Source of the DNA: Paragorgia papillata
Lineage: Eukaryota > Cnidaria > Anthozoa > Scleralcyonacea > Coralliidae
Assembly (NCBI GenBank): GCA_035771165.1
Contig: JAWNZC010000218.1
Location: forward strand, 434,001-498,000
Direction of reading: 5' to 3'
Length of the DNA stretch: 64,000 nt
The position numbers and the translations under genes are program-made. Positions 15,204 to 25,520 of the stretch are shown one piece after another; positions within the stretch are counted from its first letter, which is position 1, and each line of letters begins with the position of its first letter. Under the pieces are notes generated by a model. It searched no databases, was not told the DNA's origin, and saw only the letters and a program-made list of their open reading frames with translations.

Positions 15204-15384
15204 GAAATCCTATCGTATAGCGCCTGAGAAAATTGTGTTTTTGTATGATATTCTGCAATAGCGACCACCTGATGAATATGGAGATAACTTCGCAATAACA
15301 GCGATAATTGAATCGACGGCTGAATCGAAGGCCGAATCGAAGGCTGTGAATCGAAGGCTGAATGTGGTGCATACTTCACAGTGG
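15204..15384 (+). mobile_element. Right terminal module of a satellite-bearing transposon
   Basis: The last monomer breaks at 15203 into a unique stretch. It holds a 10-bp minisatellite (repeated GGCTGAATCGAA words) and ends in GGTGCATACTTCACAGTGG. The same module ends the second satellite block at 50930-51020, and its reverse complement begins that block at 45747. The module is therefore a terminal inverted repeat, and the 15-kb array is probably the right arm of an element whose left end lies outside the window. Confidence 0.75.
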
Positions 15385-15387
15385 TTC

Positions 15388-16841
15388 CCAGCTATACTTC
15401 CTACTATTACCGCAATTATTAATACGTACGTCCTTCGATTCATCGACGTTTCCGAGTGCTTGGAAGACAGCAGTTATGCCTCTCGTAAAACAAGATGATC
15501 ACGAACAAGCGACTAATAATAGACCCATTTCATTATTACCAGTTCTGTCCAAGGTCTGTGAAAGAATCGCTCATAATCAGTTCACTGCTTACCTCATCCC
15601 TAGAGAGAGACTAACAACAAAACAAAGCCGGAACAAAAAATGGCATTCAACAGAAACTTCATTAATCCACACAACTGATGCAATTCTTAAAGGCATTGAC
15701 AACAAAAAACTTTCAGCCTTTGTTTTCCTTGATATGAGCAAAGCATTTGACAGCATAAACCATGAGATATTACTGGCTAAATTACAAGATGTGAGCGCTT
15801 CCTCTCCTGTTCTTCATTGGTTTCGTAGTTATCTTACAAACAGACAACAAGTTGTACGCATTCATTCGGTGGTTTCTGACCATTGCCCGTCGTTTGCGGT
15901 GTACCACAAGGCAGTATTTTGGGGCCCTTATTTTTTTACTGTCTATCTATGTTAACGATCTACCGTCGGTTCCACAGAATTGCTATGTAGACGACACTAA
16001 ACTCTATGCTTCGTTTCGCCTGGAGGATTGTCAATATACTGCGACAGAGATGAACTGTGATTTGGTCAGAGTGCGTAATTGGTGTTTTAACAACCATTTA
16101 TTATTAAACCCCGAAAAGACAAAGTTAATGGTATTTGGTAGTCGTCAAATGAGATCTAGAATGCCAGATTTCCGTCTGTCTTTACTGGGAAGAGACATCG
16201 TCTCTTCACTAATAATTAAGGACCTTGGAGTGACGTTCGATCCAGAAATGTCGTTCGATGATCACATAATGAACACAGATTCAACCTGTATGTCGCGTAT
16301 TGGACAAATTAACCGCGTTAAACATGCCTTTGACAAACAAACTTTAATTACGGTGATCAATGCCCTAGTTTTTAGCAAGTTGTATTATTGTTGCAACGTT
16401 TGTTGCAACGTTTGGTCCAATACAACGGACAAAAATCTGCACAAATTACAAGCCGTACAAAATTTCGCCTGTCGAATCACTAGTGGATCGAAAAAGTTCG
16501 ATCATATTGCTCCTCTTCTAAAGGAATTACACTGGTTTCCAGTCAAAACCCAACTTTATTATCGCCAGGCAGTGATGACATTTAAATGTATGACCGGATG
16601 TGCCCCTAACTATCTTGTCTCACAATTTATTAAGAGGGGAGACGTCAGTAAACGTAATACAAGAAGTTCTCAGCAACTCAATATTCCACTCTTCCGAACA
16701 GCTTCGGGTCAAAGAACTTTTTATTATAGATCAGTGACGTTATGGAACGATTTTAAAAATGACCTCAAGTTATGTAGTTCAGTTGATGTATTTAAACGTT
16801 TATTAAGGCGTGATTTGTTCATGAGATTTTTAAATAACTAG
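15388..16841 (+). pseudogene. Non-LTR retrotransposon reverse transcriptase, 5'-truncated and frameshifted
   Basis: This is a decayed CR1/L2-type reverse transcriptase. Readable parts in order are NRPISLLPVLSKVCERI (fingers), FLDMSKAFDSINH (motif A), GVPQGSILGPL near 15895, a YVDD catalytic box near 15990 and the thumb/C-terminal region to a stop at 16841. The reading frame changes twice between about 15870 and 15960, so no intact protein can be made. The endonuclease half is missing: coding sequence starts abruptly beside the satellite terminus at 15384. The satellite element therefore either inserted into this retroelement or cut it off. A (ATTCA)n tail at 16971-16990 marks the 3' end, as expected for CR1/L2-like elements. 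Confidence 0.85.
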
Positions 16842-16970
16842 GAGTTAATATATTCATATGCTCCTATGTATATTTTAGTTCGTATATTTTTACTTAATTT
16901 TAATCAAATTACCATTATAATATTGTAATTCATGTTTCTGAAAAGCCCCTTTTGGGGAGCAACATTAAAT

Positions 16971-16990
16971 ATTCAATTCAATTCAATTCA
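16971..16990 (+). repeat. (ATTCA)n 3' tail of the non-LTR fragment
   Basis: Four pentamer units follow the GC-rich 3' end (AGCCCCTTTTGGGGAGC, a short hairpin at 16944-16960). Short 3' tandem repeats of this kind are typical of CR1/L2/RTE-like retroposons. Confidence 0.8.
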
Positions 16991-17425
16991 TACCGTAAAG
17001 TTCCCCGAGTAACGATGTTGTTACTTTTGGATTTAGCAGCCATTCATATCGCTACTTTCGGGGGGGGGGGGGGTCGTTACTTTCGGATGGTAAAAATGCG
17101 TATCTAACGTTTCATAATTAACTCGAATTGTGTATAAATATTAAAGTTAAACATGAGACAATGTAATACATTTATTTCGTATCTTGTTAAAAAACAACAA
17201 GTTGACTTTTGTTTGAAATCATTACTTTCGGGGGGGTCGCTACTTTCGGGGGTATCGTTATTTTCGGGATTTATTAGCAAACACTGAATTTTATCATTAC
17301 TTTCGGGGGTCGCTACTTTCGCGTTTTATCCCCCAATCCGCGTTTTATCCCCTAATCCGCGTTTTATCCCCCAATCCGCCATTCCGCCAATCCGGATCCG
17401 CGTTTTATCCTAACCCGGAGAAAAC
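16991..17425 (+). repeat. Detached fragment of the large inverted-repeat element's arm
   Basis: The stretch repeats the minisatellite blocks found in both arms of the 24338-39800 element. It has TACCGTAAAGTTCCC, several TTACTTTCGGGGG / CGCTACTTTCGGGGG units, GGGATTTATTAGCAAACACTG, then CGTTTTATCCCCCAATCCG units ending in GCCAATCCGGATCCGCG. Order and orientation match the right arm at 35880-35948 plus 39336-39580. No gene is visible. Confidence 0.75.
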
Positions 17426-17480
17426 CAGTGATAATTAATTTTCGTAAATTTACAGTTAAAACTAAAGCTGTCCACCCACA

Positions 17481-17655
17481 TGAATGCTGCTGTTCCAAGA
17501 TTATTTTGAACTGAGCATTCTTCCTAACTACCGCCATGCTGCTGTTTCAAGATGATTTTGAACTGAACATTCTTCCTATCTACTGTCATGCTGCTGTTTC
17601 AAGATGATTTTGAACTGAACATTCTTCCTAACTACCGTCATGATGCTAAGATGAT
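17481..17655 (+). repeat. 57-bp tandem repeat, about three units
   Basis: Units share CATGCTGCTGTTTCAAGATG and TTTTGAACTGAACATTCTTCC and end in CTAACTACCG. The last unit is degenerate. I recognise no function. Confidence 0.8.
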
Positions 17656-18042
17656 TTTGATTTTTAAACTAAACACTTGTAGCTGTATGTCCTGGAAGTT
17701 TTCTTGATAAAAAAAGGCGGTGCCTGATTAATTATTTTAACTGTCTTATACAGAGAAAAATAATTTGTCAAGCGTCTACTTTGCATATAATATCCCTAAA
17801 TTTGAGAAGTGTGGCGGGTAAGTACATATAAGAGGGGGAAATTGCACCAAGGTGCTGGTATGTTGATTAATTTACATATTATTATCATATTGTGTTCAAT
17901 TGTGTTGTCAATATTATTTTTTGTGTTGCAATATTGCCATTTATTATCGTTTTTGGCCACTTTTTCCTTGCGAAATTTGAATTGTCATTGCTACGGAATA
18001 ACATGGTAAGTGCAGGAAATGGCGTTTCCGAGGTTTCAAATT
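17656..18042. other. AT-rich spacer, nothing recognised
   Basis: Only short, compositionally unconvincing open frames occur here. I see no inverted repeats or RNA-like structure. Confidence 0.5.
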
Positions 18043-19173
18043 TCAAAATTTCCTCCAGCCAAAATCTGACTCCAATATGTCCAACATAATTCCATGATCA
18101 ATAGTGTCAAAGGCAGCACTCAAATCCAAAAGCACTAGAAGCGTTACTTCCTGTTGATCCATGTTCATGAGAATGTCGTTTTGAACTTTTAAAAGAGCAG
18201 TTTCGGTGGAATAAAATTGGCGATATGACGATTCATTGGCAGGAAGAGGGGCATTGTCAGTACATTGCTTAAATAACTGACTAACAACCGCTTTTTCCGT
18301 AGACTTGGACACAAACGATAAATTACTAACCGGTCTAAAGTTTTCAAAAACTACATCAAGGCCAATTTTTTTCAGGAGCGGCGCAAGAAGAGCGACTTTC
18401 CATGTATCTGAGACATGTCCTTCATGTAGTGACAAGTTGATCATTTTCATAATGACAGGTGTTAATTCGTTGGCACATAATTTCAGCAACCATGTTGGAA
18501 TTGGATCTAACTTGCAAGATGCATTCGACGAATTCATAATTATGTCATGGACATCTTTTTCAGAAAGAAGCGCAAATGTTTCTAACTTGAATTCAGGTGA
18601 ACGGTATTCTACAGATGGTGGATTCACTGTGATGTTATCAATGTCATCCAAAATTAATTCAATCTTTTGACAGAAGTATTTACCAAACTCATCCGCCAGT
18701 TGGCACGAATCATCATGTGGAGGCAGAGGGTGAGAGGGTTCACCTGACGTACTTTACAAAGTGAAGACACAACTTTAAACAGTTTTCTTGAATTGCCCGA
18801 ACATTGATCAATGAGCTCGGAATAGTGTTTGTACTTAGGATTGTTCAGTTTGGCAGAATATTTGTTACAAATGCTGCGATAAGCATCTCTATCCCTTCGG
18901 CGTTTTGATTTCAACATCTTTTTCTCTAATTTTCTTCATTTAGCCTTTAGGTGTTTAAGCTCTTCGTTGAACCATGGTACTCTTGGTCTGATCACAACAA
19001 CCTTTCTTTGCTGAGGAGCATGTTTTTTCTAGGATGCGTGACAACGTCACATCATAGCACTCCACCAAATCATCCAGGCTGGACCAAGGTACACTACACA
19101 AATTAGATGAAGTAATATCAGTTTTGAAAGCCTCGAGATTGATTTGTTTCATCTTTCGAACTGAATTTCCTTA
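18043..19173 (-). pseudogene. Non-LTR retrotransposon no. 2, linker and N-terminal RT part
   Basis: Reading leftwards, an interrupted protein covers the region after the endonuclease (19152-18955 and 18917-18654). It continues into the reverse transcriptase up to motif A, LLDLSAAFDTIDHG near 18100, with FRPVSNLSFVSKSTEKAV upstream of it. Frames change near 18940 and 18655. Everything beyond motif A is absent: homology stops at about 18046. The 5' side ends exactly at the ISL2EU-like insertion (19176), and the same protein resumes at 23873. The pieces at 39990-39801, 24337-23874 and 19173-18043 are one retroelement in a single orientation, split by two later insertions. Confidence 0.8.
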
Positions 19174-19175
19174 AT

Positions 19176-19441
19176 AGATAATTTCACGGTTTCCGCCGCC
19201 ATTTTGTCGGGTAGGCAAGAATTTTGAGGCGTGGTTACCAAGCCCTATACAAATCATTGTTGTTTGGCGTCTTCGAGAGTGTGTTGGCCTGCGATTTTGC
19301 CGACATTTTCAAATTTTGTCTACTTTTGGAGAGGAAAAGTACCAAAAGATAAAGGTAAGTACATTTTCTATCATTAGGGTGATTTTTATGTATGTAGGAT
19401 GCGAATTAACTGAATTCTGGCCATGGGAATCTTGTAGATTG
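19176..19441 (+). repeat. Left terminal inverted repeat with leader exon
   Basis: It starts AGATAATTTCACGG, carries GCCATTTTGTCGGGTAGGC, and runs to GAATCTTGTAGATTG. It matches the reverse complement of 23605-23871 with only scattered differences. Near 19352 it contains AAAGGTAAGT, a good splice donor. The acceptor TTGTTGTAG lies at about 19569, just before the transposase start at 19579. The repeat thus seems to supply promoter, leader exon and donor. Confidence 0.8.
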
Positions 19442-19578
19442 TCTTCACATCGTTAATTATGCTATAAATATTAGCATAACAATTGGAGCAAAGCTTATAA
19501 TGAAGAAACTTTAAACATTGCCAACTGCATAAAGTTTAAATAGTTAAAATTTGATTTTGTTGTTGTAGTGCACCACCA

Positions 19579-21000
19579 ATGCCCAAAAATGCGCATTGTT
19601 GCGTTGGGGGATGTGACAATGATGAAAGATACCCTGAAAAGTGGAAAGTTAGATCCAATGATGGGTCAATGAACTTCTACAAATTTACCAAGCACCCCAG
19701 TAAAAGGCCAATATGGATTGAAAACATAATTAAAGGGCGTGATAATCTCAGTCCAGGGAGTGGAACATTTGTTTGTGCAAATCACTTTGTTGATGGTAAA
19801 CCAACCAGGGAAAACCCAAACCCTACCCTCTTCCTTACCCCTAGAGGCAACAAGTATGACAGTACCCCAACAAAAAGAAAGCGACCTGGTGGAAGGATAT
19901 CTGAAGGGAATAACCCTGGGACAAGTGGAGAGGGTACTGTGAAAGAGATGGAAGAAATAGAGCATTGTGAAGAAGTGGAGGATCCACCAGAAGTTGACAG
20001 CCCTGACTATCTATTTGAAGAGGTAATCCGAAAAGGAATGGTACACTTTTACACTGGATTGCCAAACCCAGAAACATTTAAATTCCTTCATGATCAACTA
20101 CGACCCAAAGCAGTAAATATGAATTACTGGAAGGGAGATATGCAAGTGCAAAAGGAAAAGCCATCCATGAATACAAGACGCAGGCTATCTGATTTATTTG
20201 AGGTATTTGAGAGTGCTGGTATGGAGCCACACCCAATTAAACCAGGTCCCAAAAGAAAGTTAGTGCTTGACGATGAGTTGCTGCTGACTGTGATGAGACT
20301 TAGGCTGGGTCTTCTTGTAGATGACTTGGCCTTTAGATTTAAAATCTCACGTGCCCTTGTGTCACAAATATTCGCAACGTGGGTTCACTTAATGGCAAAG
20401 GAGTTAAACTGGCTAATAATGTGGCCAAGCAAGGGGCAAGTACGTCGACAACTGCCAGAGTCCTTTAGACGAGCATATCCTAATGTCAGATGCATCATTG
20501 ACTGTACTGAGGTATTTACGGAAACCCCTAGTGCATTGGATATCCAGGCTGCTCTATGGTCAGACTACAAACACCATACCGCAATGAAATTTTTGGTTGC
20601 AATCACACCAAATGGTGCCCCATCATTTGTGTCTCCATGCTATGGAGGGCGAGCAACTGACAAATTTATTGTTCAAGATTGTGGGGTTTTTAAAATGCTT
20701 GAACCCTTTGACCAAATCATGGCAGACCGAGGATTTAAAATTAGAGAGGAACTTATGTTATATCAAGCACATTTATGTATTCCACCCAGTTCAAGAGTTG
20801 GCATGCAAATGGTTTCAGAACAGGTGAAAGAAACATCAAGAATTGGCAATATCAGGATATATGTTGAACAAGCTATTGGTCGGCTAAAGTACTATAACAT
20901 CATCAAGCATGAACTCCCATTAAACTGCCTTCCACTATGTGATGATATTGTTTGTGTTGTTGCTGCACTTACCTGCCTCCAAAATCCACTTTGTAGCTGA
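19579..21000 (+). CDS. THAP-domain DDE transposase (ISL2EU-like)
   Basis: This is an intact 473-residue protein expected to bind the element ends in the nucleus and catalyse cut-and-paste transposition. Residues 1-90 form a THAP zinc finger: CVGGCDND, a conserved W, then CANHFVDG and NPNPT (C2CH pattern). A basic, acidic-rich linker follows. At about 235-275 lies a helix-turn-helix (LLVDDLAFRFKISRALVSQIF), then a DDE_Tnp_4-type RNase H fold. Its likely catalytic residues are D in IIDCTE, D in IMADRGF and E in YVEQAIGRLK. The start is the first ATG after the presumed leader intron acceptor. No stop or frameshift is present, unlike its neighbours, so this copy could still be functional or is young. 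A Harbinger-type or Kolobok assignment is less likely given the YqaJ partner and AT duplication. Confidence 0.9.
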   Translation: MPKNAHCCVGGCDNDERYPEKWKVRSNDGSMNFYKFTKHPSKRPIWIENIIKGRDNLSPGSGTFVCANHFVDGKPTRENPNPTLFLTPRGNKYDSTPTKRKRPGGRISEGNNPGTSGEGTVKEMEEIEHCEEVEDPPEVDSPDYLFEEVIRKGMVHFYTGLPNPETFKFLHDQLRPKAVNMNYWKGDMQVQKEKPSMNTRRRLSDLFEVFESAGMEPHPIKPGPKRKLVLDDELLLTVMRLRLGLLVDDLAFRFKISRALVSQIFATWVHLMAKELNWLIMWPSKGQVRRQLPESFRRAYPNVRCIIDCTEVFTETPSALDIQAALWSDYKHHTAMKFLVAITPNGAPSFVSPCYGGRATDKFIVQDCGVFKMLEPFDQIMADRGFKIREELMLYQAHLCIPPSSRVGMQMVSEQVKETSRIGNIRIYVEQAIGRLKYYNIIKHELPLNCLPLCDDIVCVVAALTCLQNPLCS

Positions 21001-21114
21001 ACTGAAAAAGTGGATACTGTAGCTACTATATCTTTTGTTTGCAAATTATTTAATTCATTCCTTCAAAATTTTATTCAATATCTATATATTTTTATATGTA
21101 CTAAAGACACATTA

Positions 21115-21214
21115 TTAACCCATTCCTGCCTAGACAGCTCTTATCATTTTTCTCTGGCTAACGCTTGATAATTTTACTTGCCAAGGGGAGGCGGTCTAGG
21201 CAGGAACAGGTTAA
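21115..21214. mobile_element. Short palindromic MITE, TTAACC...GGTTAA
   Basis: A 100-bp inverted-repeat unit: TTAACCCATTCCTGCCTAG at the left pairs with CTAGGCAGGAACAGGTTAA at the right. It lies between the two convergent ISL2EU genes, and related ends occur near 52449 and 61799. Confidence 0.65.
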
Positions 21215-21345
21215 CTTTTATCTATTACAATTCCCAGTACCTACTGTATTATAAAATTTGTTATTTTATTTACATTATCAATATCTAATGTCAACATTTA
21301 CAGTATTAACAGTATTTGAACGGTTACTTTGCTTATGAATCAATA

Positions 21346-23247
21346 TTAATAATCAATAGATGTCGTACATCCTTGACAAAACCACTCTTCAGTTTCTCCA
21401 ACATTTGTCACATTTGCACAATTAAAGTGGAACATTGCTCCACAAATATCACAACAAACACTATTTTCATTTGATTCAGGCCGGAGCTCTTCACATTCAA
21501 AAATAACTTTGTCACATAATGAACAAAAGAAAATTGACTGCATATTAAGCAGTACCTTTACCATGTAAGACTTAAAAAATAACTCTAAATTCTGTAATAA
21601 ATGTGTCCAGAATGCCAAATCACACTGGATTAAGTCAACATGAATACCCTTTGTAGTCCAAACCACAAAAAAGGTTCTGGACATTCCAGTGGTGCTCATT
21701 TGCCCAGTGACTTGAAAGTAGTACTTGTGGCTTCTTTTTAGTGGAATTTTTCCATTGACACATTCAAGAAAGTTTGTTTCATTCCACTTCTCTTCCACAG
21801 CATGCTCCCGGATACCAAAAGGACATTTAATTTCTACACATGCTGGTTGACAACACCCACATGTCATAAGACCATCAGGGCTTGCACCGATGTAAGGCTT
21901 ATCTTTCAACACCCAAAGCCCAGACTTTTTCATTATACAGTTTTGGTGCAGGGAAAGGGCAAAAGCATGAAATTACCGAAAAGCTTGATCCTCCTTATCT
22001 CTACCCCATTTGATTGCTGGAAGGTGATCAATGGATGGACTGCCAAATACAAGATTAGCCACCATCTGTGTTGTTTTGGGCCTAACAGGCCCCCTATTTC
22101 TTGAGATGGAATCAATTTTGGTACTTACATCTTTAAAGTTGGATGATGGTATTCTTCCTTTTCTCTGGGCTAACCAGGAAGGGGATTTTCCTTGCTGTCT
22201 TGTTGCCTTCTCAATACTTTGTACTTCACTTTCTTTGAGGGGTAGAATCTCCATAAAACCACTTATTATATCTTGATCTGACTGACTTCCATTTAGAGAC
22301 TGCAGGTATTTGTCTGCTCTGTCAGTAATCTTTAATAGCCAAACTTCCTCAAACAAATCATCAGATTCTGTGGAATAGAACAACTGTGCAGTTGGTCGTA
22401 TCTTCCTGTATTCTGCCAAGAACATATTTTTCTGCTTGTCAGTCACCACTTGCTGGCCTTCTTTACGAGGATCAAAGACCTTCCAGGATTCAGAAATTAT
22501 TCCAGCAGGAACAGTCCTGTCCTTTGTTTTTTTGTCTTTCCGAATGACCATATCCATAATTCTACCAGGCTGGACATCCTTTCTGGTTGAGACATTCCAG
22601 CCACATGGGACTGAAGTACATGCTGGATCATTATAACCAGCATGTGATGGATACTCTAACTTGTACAGCATGGCAATCATGTGGTTACAAGTAGCACTTG
22701 TACCTGCAATACATGTGCACCAGCCACACAGGATAGTCCCATCTTTTTTAAACGCAACCCATACCTCTCGTGGTTCATTTCGAATATGTTGTGATGGTGT
22801 GACATTGCACTTTAATACACACTTGCTGTTGTTGTTGTCAGAGTACATGACAGCTCCCACAAAGTTACTCATCCAGTATGAGAAAGCTTTTTGATCCTTA
22901 TACTTGCCAATATATTCTGAATGAAACTCCTTGTTGGCAAGGATATAGGCAAAAACTTTCCCAAGGTCCACAGATGGCCACTTAGTCACATCATCAATCC
23001 ATGTTTGGGTACTTCTGGGGTCTTCTAACCCATGCTTTTGTAAACGCCCTTGATACTCGGCATGTAGTTTAGTATTATGCTCTTCTTGAGAAAGCTTGAC
23101 TGGTAGTTTAAGCTCAAAGGCAGAAAATGCCCTTGCCACCAGTTCAATCTTTCTACCAGAAGTAGACAATCCCCTTAGACTCAGAAAGTCCTTAAGGGTG
23201 CCCACTGTCAAGGTGTTGAAATCATCATATCCCTCCATAATAAACAA
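21346..23247 (-). pseudogene. SAP-SWIM-YqaJ nuclease-PHD protein, one in-frame stop
   Basis: This is the second gene of the ISL2EU-like element. Domains in order: a SAP motif (residues about 12-42, LKDFLSLRGLSTSGRKIELV) for DNA binding; a SWIM zinc finger (CGWCTCIAG then CNHM, about 172-190); and a YqaJ/lambda-exonuclease-type nuclease starting at WLAQRKGRIPSSNF and IKWGRDKEDQAF. After a TAA stop at about 21972 the same frame continues with IGASPDGL and VEIKCP, which hold the metal-binding D and E-x-K. A C-terminal PHD-like finger follows (CSLC, CCDIC, FHFNC, WFCQGC). The lesion looks like a single nonsense change in an otherwise open frame. A small intron starting at the GTAATT is possible but would remove conserved-looking sequence. 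The leader exon and donor lie in the right inverted repeat; an acceptor CTGTAG is at about 23260. Confidence 0.8.
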
Positions 23248-23604
23248 CTAGGAACCTACAGACAAATAGGTGGATAAAAAGAGTAAATATAAATCATATC
23301 ATGCCAACAACAGGTAAAAAACATTCCAGAAATTTCCACTCGCGAGATTTGTTTGCTTGACCATTTTATGACTTTTAAGTCATGACTTTTAAGCCTTAAA
23401 AGCCTTAATATATGTGACTCATTCCTTCAGAATTTCATGAATGAAAGCGCAATTGTTTTGATCTGACAATCAATGTATCCAATCAAAAAAGACACAGAAA
23501 GCAAGTACATCTTATCTTTTGGAAGATTCTGCAACAATTGCGGCTGAAAAAAAAGTAAATTTACCACTGTGCTCCCCACGTGTTTATTTAGCAAAATAAT
23601 CAAA

Positions 23605-23871
23605 CAATCTACAAGATTCCCATGGCCAGAATTCAGTTAATTCGCATCCTACATACATAACAATCACTCTAATGATAGAAAATGTACTTACCCTTTATCT
23701 TTTGGTACTTTTCCTCTCCAAAAGTAGACAAAATTTAAAAATTTCCGCAAAATCGCAACCCAATACACACTCGAGGACGCCAAACAACAATGATTTGTAT
23801 GGGGCTTGGTAACCGCACCTCAAAATTCTTGCCTACCCGACAAAATGGCGGCGGAAACCGTGAAATGGTCT
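23605..23871 (-). repeat. Right terminal inverted repeat with leader exon
   Basis: This is the mirror image of 19176-19441. On the minus strand it offers AAGGGTAAGT near 23690 as splice donor for the YqaJ gene. The two repeats therefore drive two convergent genes from near-identical leaders. 23248-23604 is that gene's leader intron plus untranslated sequence, with nothing else recognised. Confidence 0.8.
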
Positions 23872-23873
23872 AT

Positions 23874-24337
23874 TGTGAGGTTAGGACGAGGAATGGATAG
23901 ACTGCATTCAATGAAGCAGTGGTCAGATCATTGGACGCTCTCGAAATCAAAAGATCCAATATGTGATCGGACATGCGAGTTGGAACCATAACATCTTGTA
24001 TAAGGCCAAATGTTTCCAACAAATTAATAAATTTCTTGGCATCACCGTCTGATGAATCATCAAGATGAAAATTGAAATCTCCAGTGATTAGCAGTACTTC
24101 AGAGCACATAACAATGCTCTCAAGAAAGGTAGAATACACTTGGAGAAAACAGGGTGAGCCTGGGAATACGGCGGACGGTAGACAGCGATAATTTTGATAG
24201 TACGATTGGTTCCAATAAAGTTCCATTCAGAAAATTCGAATGACCGTTTTTCACCGCCATCAACTAAAGAAAATTTAAAATTGTTATTGAACATGACACC
24301 AGTAACACCACCTATTCTGTCGGATTGTCTTGGAAAG
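23874..24337 (-). pseudogene. Non-LTR retrotransposon no. 2, C-terminal endonuclease part
   Basis: On the minus strand this is the second half of an APE-type endonuclease. GGVTGVMFNNNFKF and KIIAVYRPPYSQ are followed, after a frameshift near 24140, by VLLITGDFNFHLDD (the GDFN motif). SDHILDLLISRAS and finally DHCFIECSLSIPRPNLTI then read up to the ISL2EU boundary. The N-terminal endonuclease part lies 15.5 kb away at 39990-39801. Removing the large element joins the two in frame (SLKS to FPRQSD). Confidence 0.8.
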
Positions 24338-24540
24338 CGGCATCTCTATTTAACGGAATCAACGGAATCTGCTGGAAATTTGGTTAATCGCTTACTAACA
24401 AACGGTTAATAAAATACATTTATTTACGTTTATTAGCTGAGACTGAAACTGATCTGTCGTCGATACTTCAAGTAAGGTTATTGGATTAGACATATTACGT
24501 ACATATATACGCGTAATTGTTGAAAGAGATTTTATATTTT
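24338..24540 (+). repeat. Outer terminal repeat of the large element, left
   Basis: It matches the reverse complement of 39585-39800 throughout, for example TTAATCGCTTACTAACAAAC and GATACTTCAAGTAAGG. The right copy has extra ATTCCGTYG nonamers. Confidence 0.85.
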
Positions 24541-25103
24541 TGATTGCTATGATTGCGCAAATATACGTGTCTCATTTTAAATTTACTAAGTGTTAAGTCG
24601 GACACAACCTGTGGGTTGATTAACAGAAAAAGATTTTCGATTTTTAATTAAGGATCATAGCAAAACCACCTTTTGAAGCTTGGTTAAATGTAAATAAAAC
24701 AATCAGGGGTCTTCATTTATAAAGATATATATATACAAGTTCTCTCTGTCTGTTGAACTCATTCTTTGAATCATAAACACAGGTATTACATTTAGCGTTT
24801 TCCGCAAGTAGAAGGTATACTATTGCGTCATGATTGCACAAATGCAACAAATAAATTTTGTAATAAAATTTTGTAGACAAATTTACTAAGAATGAGTTCA
24901 ACAGACAGAGCACTTGTGTATTTATAAATGAAGACCCCTGATTTTTTTATTTACATTTAACCAAGCTTCAAAAGGTTGTTTTGCTATGATCCTTAGTTAA
25001 AAATCGAAAATCTTTTTCTGTTAACCAAGCCACAGCTTGTGTCCGACTTACCACTTAGTAAATTTAGAGTGAGACACGTATATTTACGCAATCATAGCAA
25101 TCA
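24541..25103. mobile_element. 563-bp palindromic MITE in the left arm
   Basis: The ends TGATTGCTATGATTGCG and CGCAATCATAGCAATCA are perfect inverted copies, and the inverted similarity continues inward for more than 200 bp (GGTCTTCATTTATAAA / TTTATAAATGAAGACC). The matching site in the right arm (near 39580) lacks this insert and reads TATTTTTGATTGGGTTAGG. It acts as a paralogous empty site. Confidence 0.8.
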
Positions 25104-25520
25104 AAAAGGGTTAGGATAAAACGCGGATCCGGATTGGCGGAATGGCGAAATGGGGGATAAAACGCGGATTGGGGGATAAAACGCGGATTGGGGATAAAAC
25201 GTGGATTGGGGATAAAACGCGGATTGGGGATAAAACGTGGATTGGGGATAAAACGTGGATTGGGGATAAAACGTGGATTGGGGATAAAACGCGGATTGGG
25301 GGATAAAACTCGGATTCGAGGTGCATATACCGTAAAGTTCCCAAAGTAACGACCCCCCCCGGAAGTAACGAACCCCCCGGAAGTAGCGCCCCGAAAGTAA
25401 TTATAAAATTCAATGTTTGCTAATAAATCCCGAAAATAACGATACCCCCGAAAGTAGCGACCCCCCCAAAAAGTAACGCCCCCCCGAAAGTAACGCCCCC
25501 CCCCCCGAAAGTAACGACAT
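25104..25520 (-). repeat. Minisatellite blocks of the left arm
   Basis: About nine 19-20-bp units of GATAAAACGCGGATTGGGG lie at 25115-25320. They are followed by C-rich units of the CCCCCCGAAAGTAACG type at 25345-25520. Both blocks recur inverted at 39336-39580 and 35880-35948. Confidence 0.85.

Larger units (their letters stand above)
19176..23871. mobile_element. ISL2EU (IS4EU)-like DNA transposon, 4.7 kb
   Basis: The element has about 266-bp terminal inverted repeats, an AT target duplication (19174-19175 and 23872-23873) and two convergent genes: a THAP/DDE transposase on the plus strand and a SAP-SWIM-YqaJ-PHD protein on the minus strand. A transposase accompanied by a YqaJ nuclease, with 2-bp duplications, is what I know of the ISL2EU superfamily. 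It sits inside the endonuclease-to-linker junction of retroelement no. 2; removing it brings the two halves of that protein back together apart from a one-base shift. Confidence 0.8.

Noticed and set aside
15107..15443. Three overlapping minus-strand open frames of 69-90 codons
   Set aside because: They are translations of the satellite end and its GAATCGAAGG minisatellite. The Ser/Ile/Gln/Pro repeats have no protein features.
19666..20827. Small frames on both strands within the THAP transposase
   Set aside because: Shadows of the intact 473-codon gene.
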